The notes: generated by a model not told the origin, from the sequence alone. A stretch of DNA of 64,000 nucleotides from Ciceribacter sp. T2.26MG-112.2 (GCF_900492205.1 NZ_UEYQ01000001.1:248001-312000), one strand, 5' to 3'; counted from the first letter of the stretch, positions 52,785-62,056 are shown. A program made the numbers and translations.

Positions 52785-53095
52785 GCCCAGACGTCTTGTT
52801 TCGGCGCGTGGCAGGAACCATCTTTTCGCATGCAGCCCGGCACAAGGCTTGACCGCTATCGGTCTAGCCGAGTTCGCAGCAATTTTCGGGCCGCAAAAAG
52901 GCCGGGCAATCGGCGCCAATCTGTTCTTTTTACAGGATTACGCCCCGTTTCCAGCCTTGCAGTCAGAAAAACCGCTTCTTATATACGCGACATAACCGCA
53001 GCCAAGGCTGCGAGATCCCAGACCATCCACGTCGAGGGGCCGTCAGGGGAATGCCTTTCGGGGGTTCCGACGGCCTGCTTCAAGGAGAGAATGAC
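52785..53095. other. 311-base dnaK upstream region
   Basis: No gene is seen. The region carries the dnaK promoter and a structured leader of about 100 bases. CGCAGC-CAAG-GCTGCG (52997-53012) forms a hairpin near the probable transcription start. GGCCGTC and GACGGCC (53038-53044 and 53069-53075) form a 7-bp pair enclosing 24 bases, ending 5 bases before the AAGGAGA region. Confidence 0.5.
52957..52985 (+). promoter_or_regulatory. dnaK promoter
   Basis: TTGCAG (-35) and TATATA (-10) are separated by exactly 17 bases. The context CCTTGCAG resembles alphaproteobacterial RpoH (sigma-32) -35 elements as well as the housekeeping form, consistent with heat-inducible dnaK. The leader from here to the ATG is about 105 bases. 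Confidence 0.55.
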
Positions 53096-55009
53096 ATGGC
53101 TAAAGTAATCGGTATCGACCTTGGAACGACCAATTCCTGCGTTTCCGTCATGGACGGCAAGGACGCGAAGGTCATCGAGAATTCCGAAGGCGCGCGCACG
53201 ACCCCGTCGATGGTTGCCTTCACCGACGACGGCGAGCGCCTCGTCGGCCAGCCGGCCAAGCGCCAGGCCGTGACCAACCCGACCAATACCCTCTTTGCCG
53301 TCAAGCGCCTGATCGGCCGCCGTTATGAAGACCCGACCGTCGAGAAGGACAAGGGTCTCGTTCCCTTCCCCATCGTCAAGGGCGACAATGGCGACGCATG
53401 GGTCGAAGCCCAGGGCAAGGCCTATTCTCCGGCACAAATCTCCGCCATGATCCTTCAGAAGATGAAGGAAACGGCAGAAGCCTATCTCGGCGAGAAGGTC
53501 GAAAAGGCAGTCATCACCGTTCCCGCCTACTTCAACGACGCGCAGCGCCAGGCAACCAAGGATGCCGGCCGCATCGCTGGTCTCGAAGTCCTGCGCATCA
53601 TCAACGAGCCGACGGCTGCAGCGCTTGCCTATGGTCTCGACAAGAAGGACGGCAAGACCATCGCCGTCTACGACCTTGGCGGCGGCACCTTCGATATTTC
53701 GGTTCTTGAGATCGGTGACGGCGTCTTCGAAGTGAAGTCGACCAATGGCGATACCTTCCTCGGTGGTGAAGACTTCGACATGCGTCTGGTCGAATATCTC
53801 GCAGCCGAGTTCAAGAAGGACCAGGGCATCGACCTGAAGAACGACAAGCTTGCCCTGCAGCGCCTCAAGGAGGCTGCTGAAAAGGCCAAGATCGAACTGT
53901 CGTCCTCGCAGCAGACCGAGATCAACCTGCCGTTCATCACGGCGGACGCTTCCGGTCCGAAGCACCTGACGTTGAAGCTGACCCGCGCCAAGTTCGAAAG
54001 CCTGGTCGATGATCTCGTCCAGCGGACCGTTGCGCCGTGCAAGGCCGCTCTCAAGGATGCCGGCGTGACCGCCGCCGAGATCGACGAAGTGGTTCTGGTC
54101 GGCGGCATGAGCCGCATGCCGAAGGTCCAGGAAGTGGTGAAGCAGCTGTTCGGCAAGGAGCCGCACAAGGGCGTGAACCCGGATGAAGTCGTCGCCATGG
54201 GCGCGGCGATCCAGGCCGGCGTTCTGCAGGGCGACGTCAAGGACGTCCTGCTGCTCGACGTGACCCCGCTGTCGCTCGGCATCGAGACCCTCGGTGGCGT
54301 CTTCACCCGTCTGATCGATCGCAACACGACGATCCCGACGAAGAAGAGCCAGACCTTCTCGACCGCCGAAGACAACCAGAATGCGGTGACCATCCGCGTT
54401 TCGCAGGGCGAACGCGAAATGGCGGCCGACAACAAGCTGCTCGGCCAGTTCGACCTCGTCGGCCTGCCGCCGGCTCCGCGTGGCGTCCCGCAGATCGAAG
54501 TGACCTTCGACATCGACGCCAACGGCATCGTCCAGGTTTCGGCCAAGGACAAGGGCACCGGCAAGGAACAGCAGATCCGCATCCAGGCCTCGGGCGGCCT
54601 GTCCGACGCCGACATCGAGAAGATGGTGAAGGACGCCGAGGCCCATGCCGAGGAAGACAAGAAGCGTCGTGCCGGCGTCGAAGCCCGGAACCATGCCGAG
54701 AGCCTCGTCCATTCGACGGAAAAGTCTCTCAAGGAGTATGGCGACAAGGTTTCGGAGACCGATCGCAAGGCCATCGAGGATGCGATCGCCGCGCTCAAGG
54801 GCGCGATCGAAGCTTCCGAGCCTAACGCCGAGGATATCCAGGCCAAGACCCAGACCCTCATGGAGACTTCCATGAAGCTTGGCCAGGCGATCTATGAAGC
54901 CCAGCAGGCCGAGGAAGGCGCAGGCGCCTCCGAAGGCGGCAAGGACGACGATGTCGTCGATGCCGACTACGAGGAAGTCAAGGACGACGACGCAAAGAAG
55001 TCGGCCTGA
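53096..55009 (+). CDS. dnaK: Molecular chaperone DnaK (Hsp70)
   Basis: The 637-residue Hsp70 has the ATPase signatures [31 protein letters not shown] and [13 protein letters not shown]. The substrate-binding domain contains [17 protein letters not shown], and the tail is acidic ([16 protein letters not shown]). It folds client proteins with DnaJ and GrpE. The ATG at 53096 follows AAGGAGAGAATGAC. Its stop overlaps the next gene by one base, and dnaJ comes after that gene. Confidence 0.97.
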   Translation: MAKVIGIDLGTTNSCVSVMDGKDAKVIENSEGARTTPSMVAFTDDGERLVGQPAKRQAVTNPTNTLFAVKRLIGRRYEDPTVEKDKGLVPFPIVKGDNGDAWVEAQGKAYSPAQISAMILQKMKETAEAYLGEKVEKAVITVPAYFNDAQRQATKDAGRIAGLEVLRIINEPTAAALAYGLDKKDGKTIAVYDLGGGTFDISVLEIGDGVFEVKSTNGDTFLGGEDFDMRLVEYLAAEFKKDQGIDLKNDKLALQRLKEAAEKAKIELSSSQQTEINLPFITADASGPKHLTLKLTRAKFESLVDDLVQRTVAPCKAALKDAGVTAAEIDEVVLVGGMSRMPKVQEVVKQLFGKEPHKGVNPDEVVAMGAAIQAGVLQGDVKDVLLLDVTPLSLGIETLGGVFTRLIDRNTTIPTKKSQTFSTAEDNQNAVTIRVSQGEREMAADNKLLGQFDLVGLPPAPRGVPQIEVTFDIDANGIVQVSAKDKGTGKEQQIRIQASGGLSDADIEKMVKDAEAHAEEDKKRRAGVEARNHAESLVHSTEKSLKEYGDKVSETDRKAIEDAIAALKGAIEASEPNAEDIQAKTQTLMETSMKLGQAIYEAQQAEEGAGASEGGKDDDVVDADYEEVKDDDAKKSA

Positions 55010-55482
55010 TGCAGCGGCCTGAGCGACGCTTTACCTTCAAGAGGCTGGCCTTCGGGCCAGCCGCATTTTCATTGGCCCTGTGTGCGAGCGCCGTTTCGGC
55101 GCAGGACGATGGCCAAATGGAAGCGGTCTTTCGCAAGGTGAGCGCCGCCGAGGCCACCATCGCCAAGGCGATCGGCGCGGGCGACAGCCGGCTACTCTCC
55201 AGGACAGGCACGGAACTCGGCCGGATCATAGAGGCGGCGTTGAAGCGCCGCGAGGATGGCGGGACCGTGACGTCCTGCGACCTGGCGGCCCATTCCCTGG
55301 CCTTTCTCGCCGTGTCGGTGGCTGACGGACTGGCCAACAAGGGCGAGCCCCGCCGCATGCTGATCGAAGATGCACGCGCCGCGGCGTCTGACTTCCAGAA
55401 GGACATGGCCGGCTGCGAGAAGCAGGCCGGCAAGAGAACTGGCAGCCACACGAGCGTGGAGAAAGCTTTGAGAGCTTTGTAA
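55009..55482 (+). CDS. Secreted hypothetical protein between dnaK and dnaJ
   Basis: The 157-residue product has a signal-peptide-like N-terminus ([20 protein letters not shown], cleaved before QDDGQ) after a short basic segment. A helical domain follows with two cysteines (C90 and C135 by my count, in [10 protein letters not shown] and DMAGCEK) that could form a disulfide. Its start shares a base with the dnaK stop (TGATG), and dnaJ starts 4 bases after its stop, so it is cotranscribed with the chaperones. No family is recognised. A periplasmic protein translated between two cytosolic chaperones is unexpected. Confidence 0.7.
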   Translation: MQRPERRFTFKRLAFGPAAFSLALCASAVSAQDDGQMEAVFRKVSAAEATIAKAIGAGDSRLLSRTGTELGRIIEAALKRREDGGTVTSCDLAAHSLAFLAVSVADGLANKGEPRRMLIEDARAAASDFQKDMAGCEKQAGKRTGSHTSVEKALRAL

Positions 55483-55486
55483 GACC

Positions 55487-56635
55487 ATGGCAAAAGCAGA
55501 TTTCTACGAGACCCTCGGGGTCACCAAGACCGCTGACGAGAAGGAGCTGAAGAGCGCCTTTCGCAAGCTGGCGATGAAATTCCATCCGGACAAGAATCCG
55601 GGCGACGCCGAGGCCGAGAAGAAGTTCAAGGAACTCAACGAGGCCTATGAGACGCTCAAGGACCCGCAAAAACGTGCCGCCTATGACCGTTTCGGCCATG
55701 CCGCCTTCGAGCAGGGCGGCGGCGCCGGCTTCCATCCGGGCGGCGGCGGTTTTGCCGGTGGTGGTTTCTCCGATATTTTCGAGGACATATTCGGCGAGAT
55801 GATGGGCGGCGGGCGTGGCGGCCGGGCCCGCTCGACCGGTGGTCGCGAACGCGGTGCCGACCTGCGCTACAACATGGAAATCTCGCTCGAGGAATCCTTC
55901 ACCGGCAAGACCGCGCAGATCAGGGTTCCGACCTCGATCACCTGCGAGGTCTGCACCGGGACCGGGGCCAAGCCGGGAACCCAGCCGACGACCTGCGCCA
56001 CGTGCCAGGGAACGGGCCGCATCCGCGCGGCGCAAGGCTTCTTCTCGATCGAGCGGACCTGTCCGACCTGCCACGGCCGTGGCCAGACCATCTCCGACCC
56101 CTGTGGCAAGTGCCATGGACAGGGCCGGGTTACGGAAGAGCGGTCCCTGTCGGTCAACATCCCCGCCGGCATCGAGGACGGCACCCGCATCCGCCTTCAG
56201 GGCGAGGGCGAGGCCGGCCTCAGGGGCGGTCCGGCGGGCGATCTCTATATCTTCCTGTCGGTCAAGCCGCACGAGTTCTTCCAGCGTGACGGGGCGGATC
56301 TCTATTGTACCGTGCCGATCTCGATGACGACGGCCGCCCTTGGCGGCACGTTCGACGTGGTGACGCTCGACGGTGCCAAGTCGCGCGTCACCGTCCCGGA
56401 AGGCACCCAGCCCGGCAAGCAGTTCCGCCTGAAGGGCAAGGGCATGCCGGTTCTGCGTTCGACGCAGACGGGCGACCTTTATATCCAGATCCAGATCGAG
56501 ACGCCGCAGAAGCTGACCAAGCGGCAGCGGGAACTGCTGCAGGAGTTCGAGCAGTTGTCGTCGAAGGAGAACAATCCGGAATCGACGGGCTTCTTCGCCC
56601 GGATGAAGGACTTCTTCGATACGCTGAGCGACTGA
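55487..56635 (+). CDS. dnaJ: Molecular chaperone DnaJ (Hsp40)
   Basis: The 382-residue class I J-protein has the J domain with HPD ([10 protein letters not shown]), a glycine/phenylalanine-rich region and four zinc-finger repeats ([32 protein letters not shown]). C-terminal substrate-binding domains follow. It stimulates DnaK. It starts 4 bases after the secreted protein gene and ends before a strong terminator. Complete and canonical. Confidence 0.97.
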   Translation: MAKADFYETLGVTKTADEKELKSAFRKLAMKFHPDKNPGDAEAEKKFKELNEAYETLKDPQKRAAYDRFGHAAFEQGGGAGFHPGGGGFAGGGFSDIFEDIFGEMMGGGRGGRARSTGGRERGADLRYNMEISLEESFTGKTAQIRVPTSITCEVCTGTGAKPGTQPTTCATCQGTGRIRAAQGFFSIERTCPTCHGRGQTISDPCGKCHGQGRVTEERSLSVNIPAGIEDGTRIRLQGEGEAGLRGGPAGDLYIFLSVKPHEFFQRDGADLYCTVPISMTTAALGGTFDVVTLDGAKSRVTVPEGTQPGKQFRLKGKGMPVLRSTQTGDLYIQIQIETPQKLTKRQRELLQEFEQLSSKENNPESTGFFARMKDFFDTLSD

Positions 56636-56663
56636 GCGGATCAGTCAGTTTTGGCGAGACTTC

Positions 56664-56700
56664 AAGCGAGCCGGAGACCTCTCCGGCTCGCTTCTTTTTT
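56664..56700 (+). terminator. Intrinsic terminator of the dnaK-dnaJ operon
   Basis: AAGCGAGCCGGAG and CTCCGGCTCGCTT form a perfect 13-bp stem with a four-base loop, followed by C and six Ts, 28 bases after the dnaJ stop. Confidence 0.9.
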
Positions 56701-56711
56701 GCGCTCCGACC

Positions 56712-56966
56712 TCAGGCGACCGCCGGGCGAGGTTGGCGAAGGATGAACCAGGCGAACCGGCGCTGAATGGTCGGCGCGATCCCGTAGACGATGCTGAAGA
56801 CCATGACGGGGGCCAGGATGGCTGTTCGCTCCCACAGCGGCCAGCCATCGGTCAGCGGCATCAGCACATAGAGGATGGCCGTGACGAAGGGGTAGACGGC
56901 CGCCAGCATCAGGATGGACAGGCGGAGCTTGGAGGGGACGGGACGGGTGGCGGAAATATCGGACAT
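56712..56966 (-). CDS. Small inner-membrane protein divergent from a TetR regulator
   Basis: The 84-residue protein has two hydrophobic segments (LSILMLAAVYPFVTAILYVLM and AILAPVMVFSIVYGIAPTI, the first shortened to LAAVYPFVTAILYVLM) and a basic end. The ATG at 56966 follows GGAGAAGCAG; another in frame at 56978 is less likely. It is divergent from the TetR gene, and both flank two copies of a palindromic operator, so it is probably the regulator's target. The family resembles small DUF-type transport-associated proteins but is not identified. Confidence 0.68.
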   Translation of the reverse strand: MSDISATRPVPSKLRLSILMLAAVYPFVTAILYVLMPLTDGWPLWERTAILAPVMVFSIVYGIAPTIQRRFAWFILRQPRPAVA

Positions 56967-56980
56967 CTGCTTCTCCATAA

Positions 56981-57023
56981 GAACGATACGTTTCGTTCTA
57001 TATAGGAACGGATCGTTTCGTTC
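56981..57023. promoter_or_regulatory. Tandem TetR-type operators
   Basis: Two 18-base copies, GAACGATACGTTTCGTTC (56981-56998) and GAACGGATCGTTTCGTTC (57006-57023), each have GAACG/CGTTC inverted arms. Their centres are 25 bases apart with TATATAG between them. They lie in the divergent promoter region, as expected for autoregulation by the TetR protein. Confidence 0.72.
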
Positions 57024-57071
57024 AATAGGAAACCATGCTATGGCAATGAGAAAATCGGAGGCAGCGTGACA

Positions 57072-57695
57072 ATGACGAAACAGGCGGAGAACCGGCGCAC
57101 CTCGATCGGCTCGCAGCGCAATCCGGCGAGCGAGGAGGCCATTCTCAAGGCCGCGCAGGACATCCTGCTCGAAGGCGGCCTGTCCGCATTTTCGATCGAG
57201 GCGGTCGCGCGGCGGGCCAAGGCGGGGAAGCCGACGATCTACCGCTGGTGGCCGTCCAGAGCCGCGCTGCTGCTCGACGTCTACCATCGCCAGAAGGACG
57301 GCGTTCCCCATCCTGACACCGGGGATATTCGCAAGGATCTCTCGCTGTTCCTCGCAGGCCTGCTCGGTTTCTGGCGTGATGGCGGAGGGGCGATCTTCCG
57401 CTCCATCATCGCCGAAGCGCAGAGCGATCCCGGCGCGTTGGAGGCCCTGCAGGCCTATGCCATATCCAGATGCCGGCAGAGCGGCGCCATCCTGAAACGC
57501 GGACAGGCGCGCGGCGAGGTTCGGGTGGACATCGATCCGGCGCTGTTGATCGAACTCTTCTCCAGCTTCGCCTGGAACAGGCTGCTCACCAGCCGGCTGG
57601 ACGTCGCCCGAGAGGAAATCGAGCAGATCGTCTCGGCCGTGGTGGACGGTGTCGCCGTGCAGAAACAGGCTTTCAGTAGTGAGGTGGCCGGGTGA
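57072..57695 (+). CDS. TetR/AcrR-family transcriptional regulator
   Basis: The 207-residue protein has the TetR helix-turn-helix (AILKAAQDILLEGGLSAFSIEAVARRAKAGKPTIYRWWPSRAALL, core AVARRAKAGKPTIYRWWP) and a helical ligand domain with a TetR_C_11-like ILKRGQARGEVR segment. It probably represses itself and the divergent membrane gene through the tandem operators. The GTG at 57066, 4 bases after GGAGG, is an alternative start. Its 3' end overlaps slyX by 23 bases, convergently. Confidence 0.88.
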   Translation: MTKQAENRRTSIGSQRNPASEEAILKAAQDILLEGGLSAFSIEAVARRAKAGKPTIYRWWPSRAALLLDVYHRQKDGVPHPDTGDIRKDLSLFLAGLLGFWRDGGGAIFRSIIAEAQSDPGALEALQAYAISRCRQSGAILKRGQARGEVRVDIDPALLIELFSSFAWNRLLTSRLDVAREEIEQIVSAVVDGVAVQKQAFSSEVAG

Positions 57696-57882
57696 TGGCG
57701 GGCGCTTCTAGCCCCTGCTCCTCGAGCGACAGGAAGCGCTCGGTCAACCGATCAAGCTTGGCGCGGGTCTGCTCGACCACCTTCCACTGTTCCGTGATCT
57801 GGTCGGAGAGTTCCTCGATGACCCGGGCCTGATGCGCCACCGTTTCTTCCAGCCGCAAGATGCGGTCTTCCGGGTCGGCCAT
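57673..57882 (-). CDS. slyX: SlyX family protein
   Basis: The 69-residue coiled-coil protein starts MADPEDRILRLEETVAHQAR and ends with the SlyX tail APAITRPPHY. The family is widespread but of unknown function. The start at 57882 follows GGGAGCAGATT. It overlaps the 3' end of the convergent TetR gene and lies downstream of the 95-residue membrane protein gene on the same strand. Confidence 0.88.
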   Translation of the reverse strand: MADPEDRILRLEETVAHQARVIEELSDQITEQWKVVEQTRAKLDRLTERFLSLEEQGLEAPAITRPPHY

Positions 57883-57961
57883 AATCTGCTCCCTTTGTTG
57901 GTCAAAGGCGGTTCTGGCGGATGTCCGCCGCCCGGTCAACCGGCGGATGAGTTCCCCGGGG

Positions 57962-58249
57962 CTAGCGCTGCTTCTTTTTCTTGTAGGGCATCAGCATGAT
58001 GGCCGATGCGGTCACCGCCGCGGCAAAGGTGAGCGCCAGCGGAATGGCGATCATCGCCGCGGGCAGATAGGGGTTGCGGCTGTGCCCGAGATGGCTGCCG
58101 AGCCCGCCAATATCCAGCCAGATCAGCAAGACGGCGACGGCAAGGCCGAGACCCGCGCCGAACAGTGCGTTGGTACCGAGGAAACGCAGCATTTCCCAAT
58201 GATCGCGGCGCGCCTCTTCCGGTGTCAGTTCGTCTCGATCGGTATTCAT
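57962..58249 (-). CDS. Small two-helix inner-membrane protein
   Basis: The 95-residue product has a charged N-terminus (MNTDRDELTPEEARRDHWEM), two hydrophobic helices (TNALFGAGLGLAVAVLLIWL and AMIAIPLALTFAAAVTASAI) and a lysine-rich end (PYKKKKQR). It looks like a rhizobial conserved membrane protein of unknown function. The ATG at 58249 is chosen because upstream in-frame residues are not membrane- or domain-like. It may share a transcript with slyX. Confidence 0.7.
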   Translation of the reverse strand: MNTDRDELTPEEARRDHWEMLRFLGTNALFGAGLGLAVAVLLIWLDIGGLGSHLGHSRNPYLPAAMIAIPLALTFAAAVTASAIMLMPYKKKKQR

Positions 58250-58431
58250 GTGCCTGTCCCTGCTATCCCCCCGGCGAAACGACCCAATACACCCATGCCG
58301 CACGATGGTCCATGCGTCGGAACGTCCGCGCCCTGCCGATCGTTCCGTGCCTTGTCCGGGAAAAGCCCGCGCCCGCCTTGCCATCGACGGCCTTTCAGCC
58401 TAGCTCAGGGATAGACCGAACCCGGACCATC

Positions 58432-59553
58432 ATGACGCACAAGACCTCGATCCACCGGCTGAAGCTCACGGATTTCCGCAACTATGCGACCGCGGCCCTT
58501 GCGCTCGACGGGCGGCACGTCGTGCTGACGGGGGAGAATGGCGCCGGCAAGACCAACCTGATGGAAGCCGTATCCTTCCTGTCGCCCGGCCGGGGCCTGC
58601 GCCGGGCGGTGCTGGCGGATGTCGCGCGCGTTGGCGCACCGGGCGGCTTTTCGGTCTTCGCCGAGGTCGACGGCATCGAGGGCGAGGTCGAGATCGGCAC
58701 GGGCTCGGAGGGCGAAGGCGAGAGCGTGGTTCGGCGACTGCGCATCAACGGAACGCCGGCCAGATCGGTCGACGAGTTGACCGACCACTTGCGCATCCTC
58801 TGGCTGACACCCGCCATGGACGGCCTGTTCACCGGCTCCGCCTCGGAACGCCGCCGGTTCCTCGACCGGCTGGTCCTGTCCCTCGATCCGGCACACGGCC
58901 GCCGCGCCAGCGACTTTGAACGGGCCATGCGCAGCCGCAACAAGCTGCTGTCGGAAGGGCGGTTCGATCCGGCCTGGCTCACCGGCATCGAACAGCAGAT
59001 GGCCGGGCTCGGCGTGGCGATGATGCTCGCGCGCCGGGAAATGCTCGGGCTGCTGGCCGGCCTGACCGCCCGGCAGGACGATTCGAGCTTCCCTTCGGCG
59101 CAACTCGCCCTCAGCGGCTTCCTCGATGAGGAAGGTGAAGCACCGGCGATCGAGATCGAGGACAGATATCTCGCGGCGCTTGCCACTGGCCGCTATCGCG
59201 ACGCGGCCGCCGGCCGGACGCTGGAAGGTCCGCACCGCGCCGATCTTCTGGTCCGCCATGCCGACAAGGACATCGAGGCGGAACGCTGTTCGACCGGCGA
59301 GCAGAAGGCCTTGCTTGTCGGCCTGGTGCTTGCCCATGCGCGCCTGGTCGCGACCATGACCGGCCACGCGCCCATCCTCCTGCTCGACGAGATCGCCGCC
59401 CATTTCGACGAGGGTCGGCGCGCAGCCTTGTTCGACCGCATCGACGCGCTGGGCGGCCAGGCCTTCATGACCGGCACGGACCGGGCGATGTTCTCGGCGC
59501 TCGGCGAGCGTGCCCAGTTCGTCACGGTCCGCGACAGCGTGCTCTCCGCCTGA
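58432..59553 (+). CDS. recF: DNA replication/repair protein RecF
   Basis: The 373-residue SMC-like ATPase has Walker A (GENGAGKTN, residues 34-42), GRGLRRA, the LTPAMDGLFTGSASERRRFLDRL motif, the signature STGEQKALL and Walker B (ILLLDEIAAHFDEGRR). RecF loads RecA on gapped DNA with RecOR. It is not beside dnaA/dnaN, as is common in alphaproteobacteria. The ATG at 58432 starts MTHKTSIHRLKLTDFRNY. moeB follows 50 bases later. Confidence 0.94.
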   Translation: MTHKTSIHRLKLTDFRNYATAALALDGRHVVLTGENGAGKTNLMEAVSFLSPGRGLRRAVLADVARVGAPGGFSVFAEVDGIEGEVEIGTGSEGEGESVVRRLRINGTPARSVDELTDHLRILWLTPAMDGLFTGSASERRRFLDRLVLSLDPAHGRRASDFERAMRSRNKLLSEGRFDPAWLTGIEQQMAGLGVAMMLARREMLGLLAGLTARQDDSSFPSAQLALSGFLDEEGEAPAIEIEDRYLAALATGRYRDAAAGRTLEGPHRADLLVRHADKDIEAERCSTGEQKALLVGLVLAHARLVATMTGHAPILLLDEIAAHFDEGRRAALFDRIDALGGQAFMTGTDRAMFSALGERAQFVTVRDSVLSA

Positions 59554-59603
59554 CGGCCTTCACCGCCTTCCCCAAGCGCGCCAACCGTGCGATCATTGCT
59601 TTC

Positions 59604-60371
59604 ATGGATCCGCTCAGCCCCGACGAAATCTCCCGCTATCACCGGCATATCCTGCTCCCCGAGATCGGCGGACAAGGCCAGCAGAAACTCAAGGCCGCCC
59701 GTGTCATGGTGATCGGTGCCGGCGGACTGGGGGCGCCTGCCCTGTTGTATCTTGCCGCCGCCGGCGTCGGCACGCTCGGCATTGCCGACGACGATCATGT
59801 CTCGCTCTCCAACCTCCAGCGCCAGGTGATCCACGACAGCGGCACGATCGGCGAGGAGAAGACGGAGAGCGCCGCGCGCTCAATTGCCCGCCTCAATCCC
59901 CATGTCCGGGTGCGGCGTTTCGAGGCGCGTTTCGACGGTGCGTTCGCCGCGACGCATCTCGGCGGCTTCGACCTGCTGATCGACGGTTCCGACAATTTCG
60001 ACACGCGCTATGCGGCCGCCGATGCCGCCGAAGCGCGGCAGATCCCGCTTGTGACGGGCGCCGTGGGTCGGTTCGACGGTTCGCTGACCGTGCTGAAGCC
60101 CTATGAGGCGAATGCCGAAGGAGAACCCAATCCGGGTTATCGCGACCTCTTCCCCCAACAGCCGCCGGCCGGGCTGGTGCCGGCCTGCGCCGAGGCCGGC
60201 ATCGTCGGTGCCCTGACAGGGGTGATCGGCACGCTGATGGCAATGGAGGCGATCAAGCTGATCACCGGGATCGGCGAGCCCCTCGTGGGCCGCCTGCTGC
60301 TCTACGACGCGCTGTCGGCGCGGTTCGACACGATCCGCTATCGGCGGCGCAAGACTGCGCCTTCGCCATGA
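59604..60371 (+). CDS. moeB: MoeB/ThiF/HesA-family adenylyltransferase without zinc cysteines
   Basis: The 255-residue E1-like enzyme has the nucleotide motif MVIGAGGLGAPALLYLAAAGVG, the arginine finger of LQRQVIH, DGSDNFDTRY and a cysteine, C195, in PACAEAGIVG. It should adenylate the C-terminal glycine of MoaD or ThiS. E. coli MoeB binds zinc through two CxxC pairs. Here the first pair is GYRD and the second is absent, and C195 is the only cysteine. No rhodanese domain is present. Its stop overlaps the next start (ATGA). Confidence 0.88.
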   Translation: MDPLSPDEISRYHRHILLPEIGGQGQQKLKAARVMVIGAGGLGAPALLYLAAAGVGTLGIADDDHVSLSNLQRQVIHDSGTIGEEKTESAARSIARLNPHVRVRRFEARFDGAFAATHLGGFDLLIDGSDNFDTRYAAADAAEARQIPLVTGAVGRFDGSLTVLKPYEANAEGEPNPGYRDLFPQQPPAGLVPACAEAGIVGALTGVIGTLMAMEAIKLITGIGEPLVGRLLLYDALSARFDTIRYRRRKTAPSP

Positions 60372-60844
60372 AGACCGAGATCGTGCGCATCGGTGCAGAC
60401 TTCGACCGCTACGCGGAACTGCACGAACTGATCCTCGCGGCCTTCGCCTTCATGGACGGGCGGATAGACCCGCCCTCCTCCGCCCACGGGCTGACGCCGT
60501 CCTCACTGCGGCAAAAGGCCGCGCAGGAACTGGCCTTTGCCGCGATCGACAATGAAGGATTGATCGGCTGCGTCTTCCTCAAGCCGGAGGCGACGGCCCT
60601 CTATATCGGCAAGCTCGCCGTCCATCCCTCGGCGCAAGGCAAGGGCGCAGGCCGGTTGCTGCTCGAGCGCGCCGAAGCAACCGCCCGGCAACTCGGGCTT
60701 TCCAGTCTCCGGCTGGAGACCCGCGTCGAACTCGCCGAGAACCACCGGCTCTTTGCCGCCTGGGGCTTTGCCAAGACCGCGGAAAACCGTCATGCCGGCT
60801 ATGATCGAACCACCTCGATCGAGATGCGCAAGTCGCTCGCCTGA
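60368..60844 (+). CDS. GNAT-family N-acetyltransferase
   Basis: The 158-residue protein has the GNAT acetyl-CoA motif (LAVHPSAQGKGAGRLLLERAEATA) and the beta-strand pattern GCVFLKPEATALYIGKLAV. It transfers acetyl from acetyl-CoA to an amine; the acceptor is unknown. It overlaps moeB by 4 bases and is probably cotranscribed with it. It converges on the dehydrogenase gene 10 bases away. Confidence 0.87.
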   Translation: MKTEIVRIGADFDRYAELHELILAAFAFMDGRIDPPSSAHGLTPSSLRQKAAQELAFAAIDNEGLIGCVFLKPEATALYIGKLAVHPSAQGKGAGRLLLERAEATARQLGLSSLRLETRVELAENHRLFAAWGFAKTAENRHAGYDRTTSIEMRKSLA

Positions 60845-60854
60845 CGGAGCGTGT

Positions 60855-61859
60855 TCAGTTGCGGCCGGGCAGCACGCGGTTCGGCGGACGATGGCCGTCG
60901 AAATAGGTGCGGATGTTGATGATCACCTTGTCGCCCATGTCGATGCGCCCCTCGATGGTCGCCGAGCCGGTATGCGGCAGGAGCACGACCTTACCCTCGT
61001 TGGCCAACTTGACCAGTTTCGGATTGACCGCCGGCTCCTTTTCGAACACGTCGAGGCCCGCGCCGGCGATCCGCCCTTCGCGCAAACTCTGGATCAATGC
61101 GTCCTCGTCGATGATGTCGCCGCGCGCGGTGTTGACGATGTAGCTGTTCGGCTGCATCAGCGCGAGACGCCGTGCCGACAGGAGATGGAAGGTGGCCGGC
61201 GTCGACGGGCAGTTGACCGAGACGATGTCGACGCGGGCGAGCATCTGGTCGAGGCTGTCCCAGTAGGTCGCTTCCAGTTCATCCTCGGTCGCCGGATTGA
61301 CCCGCTTGCGGTTGTGGTAGTGGATCGACAGGCCGAAGGCCTTGGCGCGGCGGGCGACGGCCGTGCCGATGCGGCCCATGCCGATGATGCCGATGCGCTT
61401 GCCCCAGATGCGCCGACCGAGCATCCAGGTCGGCGACCAGCCCGTCCATTCGCCAGGTTTGTCCATCAGGATCCGCGCCCCTTCGACCAGACGTCGCGGC
61501 ACGGCCAGAATGAGCGCCATGGTCATGTCGGCGGTGTCTTCGGTCAGCACATTCGGCGTGTTGGTGACCGTGATGCCCTTTCTGGCGGCGGCATCGACGT
61601 CGATGTGGTCGATGCCGTTGGAAAAGCTGGCGATCAGCTTCAGCTGTGGCCCCGCCCGCTCGATCAGGGCCGCGTCGATGCGATCGGTCACCGTCGGCAC
61701 CAATACGTCCGCGGTCTTCACCGCCGCGACGAGTTCGGGCTGGGTGCGCGGCTTGTCGTCGATATTGAGCTCCGCCTCGAACAGTTCGCGCATGCGGGTC
61801 TCCACGGCGTCCGGCAATTTCCGGGTGATGTAGACCTTGGGTCTTTTCCTGTTCGTCAT
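60855..61859 (-). CDS. D-2-hydroxyacid dehydrogenase (glyoxylate/hydroxypyruvate reductase-like)
   Basis: The 334-residue protein has GIIGMGRIGTAVARRAKAFG, the catalytic arginine in VNCPSTPATFHL, NTARGDIIDEDAL, the glutamate in DVFEKEP and the histidine in LLPHTGSAT. This resembles GyaR/GhrB-type glyoxylate reductases. The reaction reduces 2-oxoacids such as glyoxylate with NAD(P)H. It is unlike the GhrA-type enzyme at 12077-13039. The start at 61859 (MTNRKRPKVYITRKLP) fits the family. Confidence 0.87.
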   Translation of the reverse strand: MTNRKRPKVYITRKLPDAVETRMRELFEAELNIDDKPRTQPELVAAVKTADVLVPTVTDRIDAALIERAGPQLKLIASFSNGIDHIDVDAAARKGITVTNTPNVLTEDTADMTMALILAVPRRLVEGARILMDKPGEWTGWSPTWMLGRRIWGKRIGIIGMGRIGTAVARRAKAFGLSIHYHNRKRVNPATEDELEATYWDSLDQMLARVDIVSVNCPSTPATFHLLSARRLALMQPNSYIVNTARGDIIDEDALIQSLREGRIAGAGLDVFEKEPAVNPKLVKLANEGKVVLLPHTGSATIEGRIDMGDKVIINIRTYFDGHRPPNRVLPGRN

Positions 61860-61898
61860 GGGAAGAATCGATACCTTGTTCAGAGGTCGTTAACCAAG

Positions 61899-61918
61899 AC
61901 GGGGGATAATTTCCCCGT
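61899..61918. other. Inverted repeat in the dehydrogenase/SH3-protein divergent interval
   Basis: ACGGGG-GATAATTT-CCCCGT is a perfect 6-8-6 inverted repeat midway between two divergent genes in a 197-base gap. It may be an operator or part of a leader hairpin. Nothing else distinctive is seen in the gap. Confidence 0.3.
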
Positions 61919-62056
61919 TCAGGGCATTTTCTACCAAACCCGTCAGCGAAGACAAACAAAACCTCGCAGGTCGGCGCCCGTTTTCTGGCGAGACCGGCTG
62001 ACCGGATGGCGGCAACTCGAAGAAGCCCTTGAAATCTTTGAGCGATCGGAACCGCC

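Noticed and set aside
52979-54712. Minus-strand frame of 577 codons opposite dnaK
   Set aside because: Antisense frames over dnaK are a well-known artefact of its codon bias.
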